DNA from: Paracoccaceae bacterium
Lineage (GTDB): Bacteria > Pseudomonadota > Alphaproteobacteria > Rhodobacterales > Rhodobacteraceae
DNA: 7,802 bases
Assembly (NCBI GenBank): GCA_015485015.1
Contig: WFUK01000176.1
Span: 1 to 7,802, forward strand
Reading direction: 5' to 3'
The notes beneath the pieces were generated by a model, which did not search any database, was not told where the DNA came from, and worked only from the letters and a program-made list of their open reading frames with translations. Positions 6,114 through 7,802 of the stretch are shown here, one piece after another. The stretch's first letter is position 1. Each line of letters opens with the position of its first letter. Position numbers and translations under genes: made by a program.

Positions 6114-6887
6114 GCAGGGAAAAGCAAAGCCTACGCCCCGCATGTGATATTGTGGCAAAAGCTGATGGCGGGCGAGCGGGTAGAAAGCTTGGCAAAATCT
6201 CTCGGGGATTTCCTCGCGCAGACCATTTTTCGCGGCTCGGACCTTTCGATGGACACCGCCAAGCGCAAAGCTGATCTGGCGCTATTTATTGATTCGGTGG
6301 GGTTGAATGACATCACCGAAACGCTGGTATTCAGCGCCCCCTATTTCGACGCCGAGCGCAATCATCACACAAGCGGGCTGGATGGCATCGCCGCTCGCCT
6401 GCGTAGCGACACCGATCTTAAAGTCGAGGCGCATCACTTGAAGGCCAAATTCGCCAACAATGCCGAAACCCTGCTGCATGGCGATGACGCAGATTATCAG
6501 GCGTGGATTCTGGAGACCATCGAAGGGGTATGGAGGAGCTTTTCCACCGAATTCAGCCGGTTTTGGCGCAGCGAGCGCAGCGGTATTTTATATGAAGATG
6601 CGGTATTTGCAGGCCAGCCCTTGGCGGCCGAGCAGGTGCTCTCGCATCGGCTGAGCATGATCTGGGAAGACAGCCTGGGCTTTGCGGGGGTCGAAATGAT
6701 TCGCCGCACGCTGAGCCTCGCCCATATCGCCGAAAGCGACCAGATAGAGAACGAAGCCTTGCGGGCAATATGCGAGGCGCGCGGGTTGGAGCTTGGTCGG
6801 CATCTGGTGGTTAATCGCGCTCGAATCGGAAATATTACACAGGTCAATGATCTGGCAAAACAAATCAATAAAGGGACAGCCTCATGA
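6111..6887 (+). pseudogene. mtnK: Shortened methylthioribose kinase (MtnK) remnant, catalytic loop deleted in frame
   Basis: Intact MtnK phosphorylates 5-methylthioribose to the 1-phosphate in methionine salvage and has about 400 residues; this frame has 258. After about seven unmatched residues, homology begins at YAPHVILWQKLMAGER, roughly a third of the way into the family, so the N-lobe with the ATP-binding GDGNLN region and its lysine is gone. SLGDFLAQTIFRGSDL (30-45) and ITETLVFSAPYFD (68-80) follow. AETLLHGD at 118-125 should continue LHTGS and later DPEFAFYGP, but it jumps to DADYQAWILETIEGVW, losing about 50 residues with the catalytic and metal-binding Asp residues. The C-terminus (GFAGVEMIRRTLSLAHIA, then GRHLVVNRA) is normal. 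Both losses keep the frame, and the stop overlaps mtnA by ATGA, so it may still be translated and coupled to mtnA. Kinase activity is very unlikely. Confidence 0.82.
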
Positions 6888-7802
6888 AAGTTGGCGACAA
6901 GCACTACCGCTCGATCTGGTTCAACAACGAAACCGGACGGGTGCAGATCATCGACCAGCGCTGGCTGCCCCATGAATTTCGGGTGGTTGATCTGGTCAGC
7001 CGCGCAGATTTTGCCGATTCGATCCGCGATATGTGGGTGCGGGGCGCGCCGCTGATCGGCGCCACCGCCGCCTTTGCAATGGCCGCCGAAATGGCACGAG
7101 ACCCAACCGATGCCAATCTTGATGAGGCATGGGAAGAGCTAAACGCCACCCGCCCGACCGCGATCAACCTGCGCTGGGCGCTCAATACCATGCGGGATAT
7201 GCTGCGACCAACCCCGATTGCCGAGCGCGCCGAAGCCGCGCATAAGCGCGCGCTGGAAATCAGCGACGAGGATGTGGAATGCAACCGCATGATCGGGGTG
7301 CATGGCCTTGAGATCATCCGCAAAATCGCCGCCAAAAAGGCCCCGGGCGAAGTGGTAAATATCCTTACCCATTGCAATGCGGGCTGGCTGGCCACGGTGG
7401 ATTGGGGCACGGCGACCTCGCCGATGTATCACGCCCAGCTGGATGGTATTCCGATCCATATCTGGGTCGATGAAACCCGCCCGCGCAACCAAGGCGCGCT
7501 GCTTACCAGCTGGGAAATGAACAGCCACGGCATTCCGCATCATCTGATCGTGGATAACGCCGGTGGCCACCTGATGCAGCACGGACAAGTGGACCTTGTG
7601 ATTGTCGGCACCGACCGCACCACAGCGCATGGCGATGTGTGTAACAAGATTGGCACCTACCTCAAGGCGCTGGCAGCGCATGATAACGGCGTGCCGTTTT
7701 ATGTCGCCCTGCCTTCGCCGACCATTGACTGGACGGTGAAAGACGGTGTGGCCGAAATTCCGATCGAGGAGCGCGGCGGCGAAGAGATCACCCATGTGCA
7801 AG
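6884..7802 (+). CDS. mtnA: S-methyl-5-thioribose-1-phosphate isomerase MtnA, 3' end beyond the window
   Basis: MtnA converts the ring form of 5-methylthioribose-1-phosphate to 5-methylthioribulose-1-phosphate in methionine salvage and related 5'-methylthioadenosine shunts. The protein starts [12 protein letters not shown] with AGGGA at 6872-6876 ahead. Family motifs in order are VRGAPLIGA at 52-60, [13 protein letters not shown] at 88-100, [16 protein letters not shown] with the catalytic Cys at 164, [10 protein letters not shown], and [11 protein letters not shown] with the catalytic Asp at 244. It closes with [30 protein letters not shown]. About 306 codons are present; the family has about 360, so roughly 55 are missing past the edge. 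No damage is seen, in contrast to the mtnK remnant it overlaps by 4 bases. It belongs to the eIF2B-alpha-like superfamily, but the motifs point specifically to MtnA. Confidence 0.96.
   Translation, partial: MKVGDKHYRSIWFNNETGRVQIIDQRWLPHEFRVVDLVSRADFADSIRDMWVRGAPLIGATAAFAMAAEMARDPTDANLDEAWEELNATRPTAINLRWALNTMRDMLRPTPIAERAEAAHKRALEISDEDVECNRMIGVHGLEIIRKIAAKKAPGEVVNILTHCNAGWLATVDWGTATSPMYHAQLDGIPIHIWVDETRPRNQGALLTSWEMNSHGIPHHLIVDNAGGHLMQHGQVDLVIVGTDRTTAHGDVCNKIGTYLKALAAHDNGVPFYVALPSPTIDWTVKDGVAEIPIEERGGEEITHVQ

Noticed and set aside
7139..7801. 220-codon minus-strand frame
   Set aside because: It is antisense to mtnA, whose motifs and catalytic residues are unambiguous.
1..7802. tRNA, rRNA, CRISPR array or riboswitch, including a SAM riboswitch before mtnK/mtnA
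   Set aside because: I saw no regularly spaced repeats, no cloverleaf-like segments, and no room for a SAM riboswitch in the short leader before 6111.

Overview
The window looks like a chromosomal piece of an alphaproteobacterium, most likely from the Rhodobacteraceae/Roseobacter group. This rests on moderately high GC, typical Rhodobacterales-style protein sequences (a peptide-type ABC importer, a secreted DUF1223 protein, MtnA/MtnK) and compact operons with overlapping genes. The assignment comes from sequence recognition, not from a search.

Layout. Positions 1-4823 (+) hold one ABC importer of the peptide/opine/nickel class: the 3' part of an OppF/DppF-type ATPase, a 569-residue periplasmic binding protein, then two overlapping DppB- and DppC-type permeases. 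A strong hairpin terminator/attenuator lies between the binding-protein gene and the permease genes. The partner DppD-type ATPase is not visible and may lie upstream. Positions 4845-5543 (-) hold a convergent, intact DUF1223 secreted thioredoxin-like protein.

Positions 5544-6110 contain no intact gene. They hold the 3' end of an IS3-family transposase with an internal deletion, fused to the first ~30 codons of a sugar-type ABC ATPase gene that is cut off just before its Walker A motif. Both are on the minus strand. Next comes a short AT-richer divergent regulatory region with a clear 18-bp operator-like palindrome.

Positions 6111-7802 (+) hold a methionine-salvage pair. The first gene is a strongly shortened mtnK (methylthioribose kinase) that has lost its N-terminal ATP-binding part and, in frame, its catalytic loop. 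It overlaps by ATGA with mtnA (methylthioribose-1-phosphate isomerase), which is intact as far as the window goes.

The most interesting point is the 5680-6887 segment. It reads as the wreck of a divergent locus, probably 5-methylthioribose uptake on the minus strand and phosphorylation/isomerisation on the plus strand. The control region and mtnA are preserved, while the transporter ATPase and the kinase are both crippled. The transporter's link to methylthioribose is inference from position only. No clearly new type of system is evident.
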